DNA from: Diatrype stigma
Taxonomy: Eukaryota; Ascomycota; Sordariomycetes; Xylariales; Diatrypaceae
Direction of reading: 5' to 3'
DNA length: 64,000 bases
Assembly (NCBI GenBank): GCA_022225965.2
Contig: JAKJXP020000008.1
Coordinates: 558,001-622,000 of the forward strand
The position numbers and the translations under genes are program-made. The notes below the pieces were generated by a model. It ran no database searches and had not been told where the DNA came from. It saw only the letters and a list, made by a program, of their open reading frames with translations. How positions within the stretch are numbered: position 1 is the stretch's first letter; each line of letters starts with the position of its first letter. Shown in pieces: positions 11,773 to 23,800 of this stretch.

Positions 11773-14032
11773 GGTGGATCACCCGCAATGTGGTGTACCC
11801 CAGCAGGAGAAAGGGATCCGGGAGGAGCCCGTTAAAGTTGTTTTTGGTCGGCGGTCAAGTATCGTGTGGGAGGTGGAAGGTGGATGGAGGGTGGAGGGTG
11901 GATTTGTGTTGGTAGTGTTGATGGTTGACGTCCGACGGTGAGATGGTGGAAGATGGCGGACGTTTGGTGGACGAAGGGCCGCCCGTCTCCGCCGATCCAG
12001 AATTCAGGATCAGGATTTCCAGAAAAGCACCAAAAACCCAGCCCGGAAAACCAGAAATTAGCGTTGGGGGACTAGAATAGGGGCGCTTGCATGGATTCGA
12101 TTGCCAGAGCCAGATTGCCCAGATTGCCTGGAGTGCCCAGATTGCTTGCTACGCTTGCTACGGCTCAGCACAACACAGCGCAGCGGCTCCCAAGCGTGGT
12201 GCATCTGTAGGTACATACATACATACATACATACATACAAACGTACTTAAAACGCTCGGACCTCTTCGATACCACTTTACAGGTGTCCAGCGATTGGTCC
12301 AGAAGCAGGGCCACACATCAGCGCACATCAGCTGCTGTAGCACTGTAGGCAGGCGTCTTCGTATCTGTTAGGCACTTTACTCGAGAAGAGTTAGTGGGCC
12401 GCAGGTACAAGTTGCCACCACTTATTACGCCCTTGCAGCGGATGACCAGATGTATCACAGGTACGCGTCTAGAGGGCATTAACACTTGGCATTTTCCAGG
12501 TGCTCAAGGGACGGGCACAGTCTAGCAAGATCCAGATATTTCCTTTCCTCCCAGTAGCTGAGAAGAGAAGATAGTACATAGGTACCTGTATATAGGAGTT
12601 GTAGACAACAAGGTAGTTAGAGCTCTATTTGGTTGGACGGTATCCTTGCCATACGACAGTCAGAAGCCTATCACATGATATTTGGTTTAACAAGCACAAG
12701 CACACAGCACGGAAACAGCCCAGTGACTGTTCGTGTTTCAGCCACAACGGGTTATGTGGCTCAAGCTGTGGCTAGTATATCTTCGCCGCCGTCCCAAGGT
12801 GCAGGTGGTTCGTGCTCATTTGCTTCCTTCACCTGCTCGACTTATGATCAGCCCAGGTTGGACTTGGATTTACTTATTTGCAGCTTCTCCTATAAGTAAA
12901 GAGATGTGGTTCGTCTCGGCTACAGCTCATCGATCGTATTTTTAAAGCTAGGTTGCCATGAAGACTAGGAGATGCTCAACGACCCGATTATACTCCACGA
13001 ACTCATCCCGAAGCCAAAAATGAGAACACTGACATGAGGCAGACAATCCTCTGTATGTGAAAGAGACTCATGTGAAATCTGGTATTTGACCCAAATAACA
13101 TAAGCGGACAGCTTTGATCTTGCGCTATCGTCTTCTCCAGATGATGCACATTTAAGGGCTCTTGTTATAACTTATAGTCTTCGATCTGGTAATCCAACCA
13201 TAGTCATAGTCGTGCAGCTACTATGTACACTGTTGTTCTCCTATACTGCTATCGATCTACGTAGTTGGCCGCAAATATCCATTCCATCTATCCACACCAC
13301 CACGAGTCCTAAGATCTCAGATCAGGCCTGTCAGGATAGCCGGTCGTAAAACTTATATCATGCCGTCATATCCTTATGTTGATATGGATATCACTGTAAT
13401 TGGCCCAGGGTCTGGTCTGTCTGCTTTGCGAGCCAAACTTTGGATATTAGCCGGCAAAAGTGGAAATCCCCCCTGGATCTCCAATGGCTTTCTCGCCTAA
13501 TTAGGTCAATTTATACACCCCCTTCCGCTCCTCAAGATAGCAATGCTGCTGCTTCTGTTCTTGGTCCTTCATCAATGCACCTTGGCGTCACAGAGCTTGG
13601 CCACAACCAACGCTCGAGTGCCACCCCAGAGCCCAGACATGGCAGACGTAGCTGGTGACATGAGAGGTCTGTAGCCAATCAGAACTGCCTTGCCCCTAGC
13701 CCCTGGGTGCGTATAGCTGGCCCATCTTCGACTGCCGAACCCCAGATGGCCATCGGAGGCAATGTCATGACGGCTCTCCGCATTTCTACCTACATCACCC
13801 TGGACGCTGGGCTTGGAGCCCTACAATGCAAAGTATGGAGCTGCGCCGGTAGAGGAATATATGGTGCTGCCGTTCCCAGGGCTCCCTGACAACCTAGATT
13901 GTTCTCTCGCTTCTGCGCGGACCCAACGATCACCAGTGATAGCAAATATCGCCATCGTAGGAAGTTGAACTATCCCACGTCCAGATAACCAACTATTCGG
14001 TCTTTCAAGTCTATCTAACTCATCAGTCCACA
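11773..14032. other. Divergent intergenic region, about 2.3 kb; no gene seen
   Basis: Promoter space for the KTR gene on the left and for the AA12-like dehydrogenase on the right. G-rich imperfect repeats with GGTGGA and GGAGGGT units lie at about 11870-11910. A TACA microsatellite is listed separately. Open frames here are short and unlike any protein I know. Confidence 0.45.
12212..12240 (+). repeat. (TACA)n microsatellite
   Basis: Seven near-perfect copies of a TACA unit. Similar CATA, TACC and GGTA runs recur through the gene-poor parts of the window. Confidence 0.85.
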
Positions 14033-15538
14033 ATGCGCATGATCGCTGCTATCACAGCTGCGGCTGTCCTGGTGGGCTCCAGTAAGAAACAAGTCACCTC
14101 GCTTGGATCCAGGCGATGATGGAACAGAGCAGCTAGCTAACCAGACTCTCCTTTCCCCCCCTCTTCCTCCAGCAGCCATCGCCCAAGATGCGCCGACATT
14201 CCCGTTCCCCACGAGCTGCTCGGGCGTCTCGGCGCCCAGGTACGCGAACAAGCTCGACGCGGGCTGGGAGATGACCAAGGTGCTCGGGTCGCTGACGCAG
14301 CCGCGGTCGATCGTGTTCGACCCGGAGGGCCACATGCTCGTGCTGCAGGCGACGAGCGGCATCTCGGTGCACACCTTCGGGGAGGACGGGTGCGTCGCCA
14401 GCTCGAAGAACCTGGTGCAGAACGCGGGCCTGAACCACGGGCTCTCGCTCTCGCCCGACGGGACGACGCTGTACGCGAGCTCGCAGACGGCCGCGTACTC
14501 GTGGACGTACGACCCGGCCACGCAGGCGCTCACCAACCAGAAGACCCTCATCAGCGGCATCTCGCAGGGCATCCACTTCACGCGCACCATCATGGTCTCG
14601 CCCAAGAACCCCAACCTCGTCGTCGTCTCCGTCGGCAGCAACAACAACTGGGACTACGCCACGTCCAGCCCCAGCGCCGGCCGCTCCATCGTCAAGGTCT
14701 TCGACGTCACCGCCGCCCCGTCCGCCGGCTACAACTTCAACACCGACGGCACCGTGCTCGCCTACGGCCTCCGCAACTCCGTCGCCCTGGCCTTCGACCC
14801 CAACGGCCACGTCTGGGCCTCCGAGAACAGCGGCGACAGCTTCACCCTCAACAACCAGGACATCCACATCGACAACCCGGCCGAGGAGCTGAACTACCGT
14901 AGGTTTTCTTCTTCTTTTTCTTCTGAGATCCCCCACCTCCTCGAGCGAACGCGCCCCCGTGTGCTTTGCTCCCTGCTAACCATACCGACAACCAACACAC
15001 AGTGGGCGACCCCGAGAACCCACCAGCCGACAACTGGTACGGCTACCCGACGTGCTTCACGGTGTGGAGCCCGACGCCGTTCCCGGGCCTGGAGACGGGG
15101 TCGCAGTTCGTGCCGCAGCCGAACACGACGTTCCCGGACCACGCGTCGTGCGAGGCGGCGTCGAAGCCGCCGCGGCTCAGCTTCCTGGCGCACATGGCGC
15201 CCATCACGAACGCGTTCCACCCCTCCGGCAGCGCGCTGTACACGACGTTCCACGGCAGCTGGAACCGGCAGCCGGCGAGCGGGTACAAGGTGCTCGAGAT
15301 CCCGTTCACGCAGACGGCCGAGGGCGTCTACGACCCCGTCCCCGCCGCCAACGCCCAGACCTTCGGCGTCGACGTCTTCGCCGCCTCCGACCCCGCCGCC
15401 TGCAACTCCCCCTCCCTCACCATGAGCACCTGCATGCGCCTCGCCGGGCTCGCCTGGGAGCCCGCCGGCGAGCGCCTCTTCGTCAGCAGCGACAACCAGG
15501 CCGAGGGCGAGATCTTCGTCCTCCGCAAGAAGGCTTAG
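14033..15538 (+). CDS. Secreted PQQ-dependent sugar dehydrogenase-like protein (AA12/sorbosone dehydrogenase family)
   Basis: Three exons, 14033-14081, 14173-14898 and 15003-15538, join to 436 residues. The first short exon encodes MRMIAAITAAAVLVGS, a signal-peptide core that continues into exon 2 (TAIAQDAP), so secretion is likely; using the next AG at 14175 instead would only drop one residue. The mature part reads as a six-bladed beta-propeller of the soluble quinoprotein glucose/sorbosone dehydrogenase type: LTQPRSIVFDPEGHMLVLQ, LNHGLSLSPDGTTLYAS, YGLRNSVALAFDPNGHVWASENSGD, AFHPSGSALYTTFHGSWNR and LAWEPAGERLFVSSDNQAEGEIFVL are characteristic. Fungal AA12 enzymes oxidise pyranoses using PQQ and can feed electrons to lytic polysaccharide monooxygenases. 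No cellulose-binding module follows. Third positions are nearly all G or C. Substrate and PQQ use are inferred. Confidence 0.9.
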
Positions 15539-16316
15539 GTGGCTTGGTTGGGGTGAGTTGAGTAGGGGAAGGGAGGTATGTTTTTCGAAGAATGCAAAGG
15601 AGGGGTTCGATCCTGAGTTGTTTTTGCCGGGCTTAGTTAGGGGTATGGGGCCTACAACTCCGTACAAAAGAAACGACTGAACGGAGGAGTTCGGTGGAAT
15701 ATCTAGGGGATTATGTGCATACACAATCAATGCAAAAGCATGCGCGCCTTTCGTTTCTTCGAACATGTACGTACCCACTAGCTAGTTCAGCTTGCTATGT
15801 CCTACTTCGTGTCGCCCTTCTATGTATCCTGAGCCTATACCTACCGCTGAATATGATGTAAGTCCTGAGACCCTGGGAGCCCCTTTCTAGGTCCGTGGTG
15901 TAGCACACAAGGTGTCAAAGCAACTAGCTACGAAGCTTGCCTCCCACCCCCTTTTCTCCTGGAGATGGTAACTGTCGTAAAAGCATTTCGTGGATGGATA
16001 GCAGAACTGTTTTTGGATTTATAAGTTTTGTGTCACTGAACCTAGTCTTTAATATGAAAAGAGCATACTTGAATTCGTAGGGTGACCTTTTACAACTCCG
16101 AACGTGTATATCCCTCATCCCCTTCATCGAATCATCTCTGAGAGGGAACCCAATGTTTCATTTACAAAATGTGAGGGAATGACTACTCGAAGATTATTTC
16201 GTTCAAACGCCATATATAATAAATAGCAAGTAGCAACGCCAGACAATTGCCATGCCCTGCTCGCCAGATAGTAACTCGACGATAAAAAACAGGGAAACCA
16301 AGAACGATTCGATGTA
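15539..16316. other. Convergent intergenic region; no gene seen
   Basis: Contains the 3' ends of the dehydrogenase and the nitronate monooxygenase. No other supportable feature. Confidence 0.4.
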
Positions 16317-18169
16317 TCAGGAGTCCCCTGTGGACTTCAAGTTCGAAAGGACCCGCAGAGCCCCGTCCCTGGCATCTCTCGTGATGTCCGCCGCCGGTTG
16401 TTCTTTCTTTATCAAGCCGACACCAGTCCCTCTGCAGATTCACAAGCAGGGAGAGAGAAGGCATTGGTTAGCTTATGTGCCACGAGAATATTTAGTCGGA
16501 TGGATGAAAAGGTGGATGATACTCATAAGAAAAAGAAAAGGGGGAAGTAACACTTACGACCATGTAATCGTACGCGACGAATCGCCGCTCTCTTTCGCAG
16601 CCCTGAACCGCCTCTCGTTTTCCTCGATCGGCACGCCGGCGAGGGCATCCTCATACGACGGGTGGACTATAGCCCGGCCGTCGTAGACGTCGGGCCACGT
16701 CGTGTTCCCCTGGACATGGTCGTGCAGCTGCGACCTAAAGAGAAGCAGAGAGCAGTGAGCCTATGGATATATATACAACCCTCGCGTGTTGTACGCCGTG
16801 AGCCAACCATTATTTGGCTCTTCAAGGGGGAAAGGTGGTGGCTGGGTTAATAGACCATGGGGGCTGGCTTACTTCACTGTACTCTGTCCTCCGTCCGAAG
16901 CAGCCAGCACCGCCTTCCGCTTGACATCCGGTGCGTCGGACTCGGTCGCGACGGTATACTAAGTAGCAGCAATGAACCGCGGTTTGATCGAAACGATTAG
17001 CCAGTCATGCGCCCCAGAGGTGAAACAATCAAGTACAGAACAGACAAAAAGGAGAACTAGTTAGCTGGACTCCATGTCCAGTCCATTTCACTTCAACTCA
17101 CCCGAGTGCCCAACACGGCCCCCTCCGCGCCCAGCGCCAGCGCGGCCGCGACGCCGCGACCGTCCGCGATGCCGCCCGCGGCCCAGACCGCGACTTCCCT
17201 ACCCTCCTCCTCCCCCCCTCCCTCCTCCCCAACCCGCAGCATGTCCACGATCTCCGGCACGAGGCTCACCACGCCCGCGGCGCGCGCGAACTGGTGGCCC
17301 CCGGCATCGGCGCCCTGGGCGACGACGATGTCGGCGCCGTACAGCCGCGCGGCCTCGCGCGCCGCAGCCACCGAGCCGACCTGGACTGCGATCTTCGGGG
17401 TCCACCCGTGATCCCGATCCTCCTTCTCGCCTGCTGCGGAAGAAGAAGAAGAGGAAGGCGACGGTGGTGAGGAGGAGGAGGAGGAGGTGGTGGTGGTGGG
17501 ACTAGAACGGAGGGACCGGATGGCGTGCGCCAGCGACTCGGGATGGGCCGCGGGCTCGGGAGCGAAGAACCACACGGCGGCGGGCCGGTGCCGGCGTAGG
17601 ATGGGCGCCACGGTTGCGGCGAAGTGCTGCATGGAGGGGGCGAAAGTGACGAAGCCGACGCCGATGGGGAGGGGCGTGGTGGTGGCGCTGCTGTTGCTGT
17701 TGCCTTCGTGACTGAGGAGCTCGCGAGCGAGGCGGAGCTGGTCGTTGAGTTTCTGTAGGGAGGAAGACCCGGGGGCGAAATCACGACCTCCCTGGATGAA
17801 GCCTAATTGCCTGGTGTGTGAGCGGTGGGGTGATGCGGTCATGGATGGGCATGGTGGTCATGATAGGTACATGTAGTAGTTGTGAGGGAAGCGATCAGAA
17901 TGGAATAGGGGTCGTGTAGGGGAGGTATTAGGTAGGCAAGGAAACATCCACTTGATATTTCAAGCCAGATCAGTTTGATCTGGCCCATTTCATCTCCTTG
18001 TGTAGATATGTCCATTTATCACAAGGAAACTGAGTAGTCACTAACCGAGACCTCCCGCCTTAGACACCTCCGTCGCGAGCCGCGGGTTGGTGACAAAAGC
18101 CATCGGCGCGCTGACGATGAGCGGGTACGAGGTGCCGGGAAACCAGCGTTGCATGCGTGTCCCTGCCAT
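16317..18169 (-). CDS. Nitronate monooxygenase (2-nitropropane dioxygenase family)
   Basis: Five exons on the minus strand, 18046-18169, 17102-17802, 16873-16958, 16558-16734 and 16317-16431, join in frame to 400 residues. Exon 1 gives the family start with QRWFPGTSYPLIVSAPMAFVTNPRLATEVSKAGG. Exon 2 holds the FMN barrel core with GADIVVAQGADAGGHQ (about residues 200-212, containing the expected catalytic His of GGH) and VWAAGGIADGRGVAAALALGAEGAVLGTR. Exon 3 gives VATESDAPDVKRKAVLAASDGGQSTVK, exon 4 the variable cap, and exon 5 the ending GTGVGLIKKEQPAADI. These enzymes are FMN-dependent and detoxify alkyl nitronates such as propionate-3-nitronate. An unusual Ser/Thr/Pro run of about 30 residues, encoded by a microsatellite-like stretch near 17415-17500, interrupts the barrel. 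The first intron (243 bp) is the longest found. Confidence 0.93.
17440..17500 (-). repeat. Trinucleotide repeat coding a Ser/Thr-rich insert
   Basis: A GAAGAA / GAGGAG / GTGGTG-type run within the nitronate monooxygenase coding region. On the coding strand it gives runs of Ser and Thr. Being in frame, it does not break the gene. Confidence 0.75.
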
Positions 18170-20669
18170 CGTCGACCTCGTCGTCGCCGAATGTGACTAT
18201 ATCACTCGGTAGAAATTAGAGCTGGACAACTGGTTAGTCGACAGATGACTCTTGTTCATGATGATGCTGCAGAGGTCTGGTCATGTATGCATGTACCTTT
18301 GTTATGTGCGACGAACGTCTGCCTGTCTGTAATAGGCCCCTGACCTGGCGGCGTAACCACTCCAAGTCGCTATCTAAATCGGTGATTCTACCTCGGTGGT
18401 AGATAACTAGACCAGTGACGGAGAACTCTATGAGTATTTACAAGTTCAACGTTGCACAAGGGATAGTCATGTTGGTTTTATCATGAATAAGGCAGCGTTA
18501 ATGATGAGAATGCTGAGCGGACGCTGATGAGTAAGATCATCGATGCGTAAGAATAGCACTGCCCTTGCATTCATACATACTCAGCTATCCAGCATACCTA
18601 AGCCGCATAGGTCACGAAGATACCAGAATATCCAGCGTGTACTGAGATATGGCCTCGGAAACATGGAGTTTGTTTGCCCTTCACTTCGGTATTGCATTAG
18701 GGGCAGCTCTCAGAGTGAGAGCGTCTGACTCCATGGAGCCGCGGAGAACGTCATTTTGTCCAGATAATCTGGGGTAAGCCTTTGCGCTTCACCTCCTTTT
18801 ACCTCGGGCTTACCTCATGATCCTAACTCACTCACTAACAATTTGGGCTATTGGCCCACCAGATCAACATGTGACAGAGGGAAACACTGATGAACTGTTG
18901 AAAATGATATGACGTCCTAGTTATTACTCGCAGCTCCGTTGGTTATTATATATTCTTCGATATTTCTCCACCGAACAACCAGATAAATCGAAATTTCAGC
19001 CTCATGAAGGTGCTTGGTATTCGGCTGACGGTTGGACACCCCACGGGGCATTGGGTGACTGTCCGTTGCCCTGGGTAATGAGACACTCCTAACCTTCAAA
19101 GGTCTTGCGAAGAAACCTTGATTTCATAACATCTGGTATCACAATCACAACCGGATTTGACTAATTATGACTCTACTCCAATATATGAAAGGAGTCAGTC
19201 TGCTCTTCCATAATTGGGGTCTGTGACCGCTGGTGGGCGCAACACAATCATGAACATCGAAATCATCATAGCATCTTAGTTCAAGGTACCTCTCTGATGC
19301 TTGGGGTAACTGGACCCCCACACCCCCTCGCGAACATGAAAGCAATGCCAAACCAACCCGCTGTGGCCAGGCGATAGTACACAGTTGCGTAATAGCAGGT
19401 GAGGCCCTTTATCTCTGTTTCAGCAGCAGATAGTCAACAGGTCATATAGATAGTAACTAATTGATACATACAGTACCTGCCCTTCACGGTACCACGCCCT
19501 GACGTGGACCAAGAAATTCCATGATTTACATGCAGAATTTAATAGGTCGTCACCAATGACCGGCAAGAAATACCATCTACGACTCTAGAGAGTTCGGGCG
19601 TCCGAGCAGATGCAGAACGCAGGCTGCGATGATGGCGGCTGGTCCCTGTTGCACGCGCTCCAAGGCAAGACCGTTACAGAGGGGACACGCCGGGTATCAA
19701 TATCACATCACATGGCATTCTGTCGTCCACTTCCTTAGAAGCCAAAGCGATAGATGGTTTGAAAAATTCGGTACCCGAAGCGGTCTCTGCAGGATGACAG
19801 GACAGCAACCTGAAAAGAAACTAGAAAGCGGATACTACCGACCATCGGCTGGTCTAGCAGAAAGAATTCAAGGGCGTATTATGAGCCTCGTAGGTCCCAC
19901 GACCAGTACGGGTAATATTTACCGTTGCGAAGGGACTGGCTAGTCTCTGTGACATGGGAGTTTGTTTGGTGGTGGGTAAGCTAGTTGAGCTATGCACTAC
20001 ACCAACGCCCCAAAAACCCAGGACTGTTAGGATAACTAGCAGTCTTTCATTGTCCTATTCGTAGGGACCAACAGCCGACTTGCGTGAGTCTTAGCCAGGT
20101 AGTCCTAGCCTCGTAATAAAGTCGTCGTGTCTGGAGATGAGCAAACCCTTCAGGCACTAACGCGATGACGGAAGCTTCTCCGGGGCCAAGCTCACAGACT
20201 TGGGGACCGTAGCCGATACGTCAGAAACCGGATGCGCTCTGGGAAGATAGTCACACAGCTGAAAAAAGAAATCTACCACGCCCGGGGCAATATGGAACAA
20301 GGAGACAAAGAACAAGCGAGCAAGTAGTGAAGGAAGCTGCTGGAAGTTAAAGCGGCATTTTCGTGAAGGAGACAGATTTTTTTCCTTCTCCCTAGTCGTA
20401 ACTAACAAGTCGGGCGAAGCAAGGAATAAGTTATCAATCATGTGTCGAAGGCAAACTATTCGCGCGCAGCGGCCTGTCCTAGCGAAAAGGCGGATTGGCG
20501 CGCCGGCTCAGATGCCCAGGTGCTGCTGCTAAGTTACAGTCTCAAGTTATACCGAATCAAGGTCATATATGCTGCTATGCTCACCTCGTGATATACCGTT
20601 GAATTATTAGATTATGTGCGTATATGCATATGTATGTATGCAAAGACATAACCCCTTAAGACCCCATCA
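18170..20669. other. Gene-poor flank of the retroelement; no gene seen
   Basis: About 2.5 kb of ordinary GC content with only short, dissimilar frames. The left end should contain the nitronate monooxygenase promoter. No target-site duplication for the adjacent element could be recognised. Confidence 0.45.
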
Positions 20670-20880
20670 TGTGGATCCGGGCATTTCCTATAATGCCAAG
20701 GATCGGAAAATCGGAATATAGAATTCTAGCAATTTAAAGCGCATAATTATAATTAGCTTTAATTTAATAATTAATCCGGACCTTTAATATAATCTTAAAT
20801 AAATTATTAATAGCAATAATTTCTTAAAAATTCGAAAAATTAAACGTAAAAGCATAAATAATTATTTTTATAAATTAACG
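20670..20880 (+). repeat. 5' LTR of the Ty3/Gypsy element
   Basis: Begins TGTGGATCCGG and aligns nearly end to end with the copy at 26029-26236, including shared internal blocks such as CAAGGATCGGAAAATCGGAA and AGCGCATAATTATAATTAGC. Differences from the 3' copy are mainly C-to-T and G-to-A, and the inner half of this copy is the more damaged. The exact right boundary is uncertain by a few bases. Confidence 0.85.
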
Positions 20881-23800
20881 TTAATAATGCAAAATTTATT
20901 TTATTTTCTTACGAATTCTTTCCGATAACCGACGATAATAAAAAGCAACGCCAATACGAGGGAATAACTTAAGAACGTTCCGGTTTAAAGCGGCACCTTC
21001 GCCGAATCCCTTACGAATATAAAGGCCGCCCAAAAAGACGGCATATTATACGAACTTTTCGATAAAAAGTTCGAAAATATCAAACGAAGGAATATTTCGA
21101 TAAAAAATAACTTAAATTATTTAATAAATAAAATTACGAAAATAATTACGTATTTTAATATTAAGCCTAAAAATAAAAAAATCGAAACGTTGGATTAATA
21201 ATTTTGCCAAAAAAACAAATGGATTTAATAATAATAATAACAGCTTATACTTAATATCGAAAAAGCAATTATTGCCGGTAATGCGAAATTGTTAATTAAT
21301 TTTCGCAAATCGTTCGAATTCGATTAAAATTAATATATGCCGTATATTTGGCGCTTATTTTATTACGATAAATTGCGAATAAAAGGAAAAATTAATATGG
21401 CATATATATCGCTTATTATAAATTATATTTAAGGTTCGCAATAAAAACGGATAAAAAGGATATAACCTTCGATTATATTTCCGAACGATGCCGCAAAAAT
21501 AAGCCATATTAAGGCGAAAAATAAAATAACGATACTTTTAAATTTTCGCTTAATTTAGGCCGACGGTTAAATTTTAAAAAAAACTAAAAGAAATTTAAAA
21601 ACGCCTTTTAATAATATTAGTTTTATACGATTTTTAAATATATCGAATTGCGAATAAATTTATCGGCAATTTTTAATAAATAAAAATATATATTCGCAAT
21701 AACAAGCCAAATTAAATAACGTTCGTAAAATGTATTTTTTAAGTTTTAAACGATTATAATGTTTTTTTAAAAGCATTAATTTATTTCGTAACGTTATTTT
21801 CGTATTAAAATAAAAATATATTAAACTTTACGAAACGCATTTATGAAGCTTTTTATAAAATGCCAAAGAATATTTGTAATGGCTATTATATAAAGGAAAT
21901 CCTTATTAATACGTTATGTAATAACTTGTTTAATATATAATTAATTTTTAACGACCGATTCGAAAACTTTAATAACGCATAAAAGGTCGAAATAATTATT
22001 TAATAGGCCGAATTAATTATTCGTTAAGCGATTAAAGGAAAAATTTACGGCATTTTTTCGGTTATCGTTTAATTTTAAGAAAAAATAGCGCTATTTTATA
22101 ATTTAACCGTTATAAAGGCTATATAAATTAAATCCGATATAATTCAATTAAAGCCTTCGAATATAATAATTACCGTACCTTAAGCCGTAAGGTTTAAGAA
22201 AATTACCGATTTTCGTAACGAAAGCTGTAACGTTTATATCGTAATCGAATAAGGCTTTATTGCGAAAGCCGAAAATAATAAATGCTTTAATTATAATAAA
22301 TAAAGCCATTAAATTAAGGATTATAAAATAAAAGCGAAGTTTTCGAAAAATATATAATACGCAAATACGAATAAAAAGGTTATTTTTAAAGAAACCCTAT
22401 ATTAAGACGTTATTAATAATAAATTCCGGTTAGTTTTTAATAAATTTAAGGGAAATAAACGACTTTATGTATATTTCGCCGGCGCCGAAAGTAATGGCGA
22501 AAACGATTTCGAAAAAAGTTCCGCCGAATAACTACAAAATAACGAAAGGTTCGATTATAATTTTAACGAATTCTTTAAGTAATTCGAAAATAACGAATAA
22601 AGGCGCCGCATTTATTTAATAAAAATAAACGCCGGCAGCAAATTATTCCTTAATAAAAATAAACCTTTATAAAAAGAATACGATAAAAATTATAACTTCT
22701 TTTTTACGGAAATAATCGATAGAAATGAATTTATAATTTTCTTAAATTACGGATATACCTTTTGTTATATTTCCGAATTAATGGCAGTTACGTTAAAAAT
22801 ATATAATTCCTTAAAACCGTTAATAATATAAAAAATTAAGGGCATAAAACCGAAAATTTCGCGTAACGTAATAATTACCGCCCAGTTTTTAATGCTTGGT
22901 AACAGTATTATTCCGTTTCGAATATTAACGGAAATTATTTCCGACGGCATTTTTTTCGATAATTTAATCTTCGGAAAAAATTTATTCCATAAGTTGGGTA
23001 TATATTATAAAAAAAAGGGAAAAAACGAAGTAATTATTTTAATTAAAATTATTAAAAGGCCCGTAATTTATTTAATCGTTTTATTACGTATTTTTTATGC
23101 TTTCGAAACGACTTATATAATAGCCGAATTTAATTTAATAATTCAGCATAAACTTATTTTAATAAATAATAAGGCCATTAATAAATATTTTTTATAATAC
23201 GTTTACGATTTTTTAAAACTATTCGGGCTTATTTCGAAAAAAGTTATTACGAATATATGCATCCGTTATTATATCGATATTGAAAATTATAAATCCATTA
23301 AATTCTTTTTATGTCGATATAGTTTTGCTTAATTTCGGGCATTTCGTAAGTTCGTTAAAAAGCATTTAAAAATGATTATATATATCGATACGGATTCGTA
23401 AGATTCGTTTGCGTTATTTATATTTAAAAAAATACCGAATTAAATAACGAAATTTAATAAGTTCGATAAAAACATGATATAACGATTTTATTATAATTAT
23501 TAAGAACTTAATAAAATTTAACGAAAAAACGTTTATTCGTTTTTTAACGCAATAAATAAAATCCAATAAACGGCCGAATATTATTGGTATTATTTTATCG
23601 ACTTTAAAAATGGCTTTTAATAAATTAAGATTTACGAATTAAATATCGAAAAAACCGCTTTCGTAATTCCATTTAGCATTTACGAATAATTAATAATACT
23701 TTTCGGGCTTTATAACGTTCCGGCAATTTTTTAGGCATTAATAAAAAGAATTCTCGAATTATTTCGCGAATTTATTTCGGATATGCTAAATAATATGGCC

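Noticed and set aside
14133..14936. 267-codon minus-strand frame opposite the AA12-like dehydrogenase
   Set aside because: GC-rich antisense shadow with biased composition.
14894..15778. 294-codon minus-strand frame opposite the dehydrogenase last exon
   Set aside because: Same reason: biased composition, no motif, and overlaps a well-supported exon.
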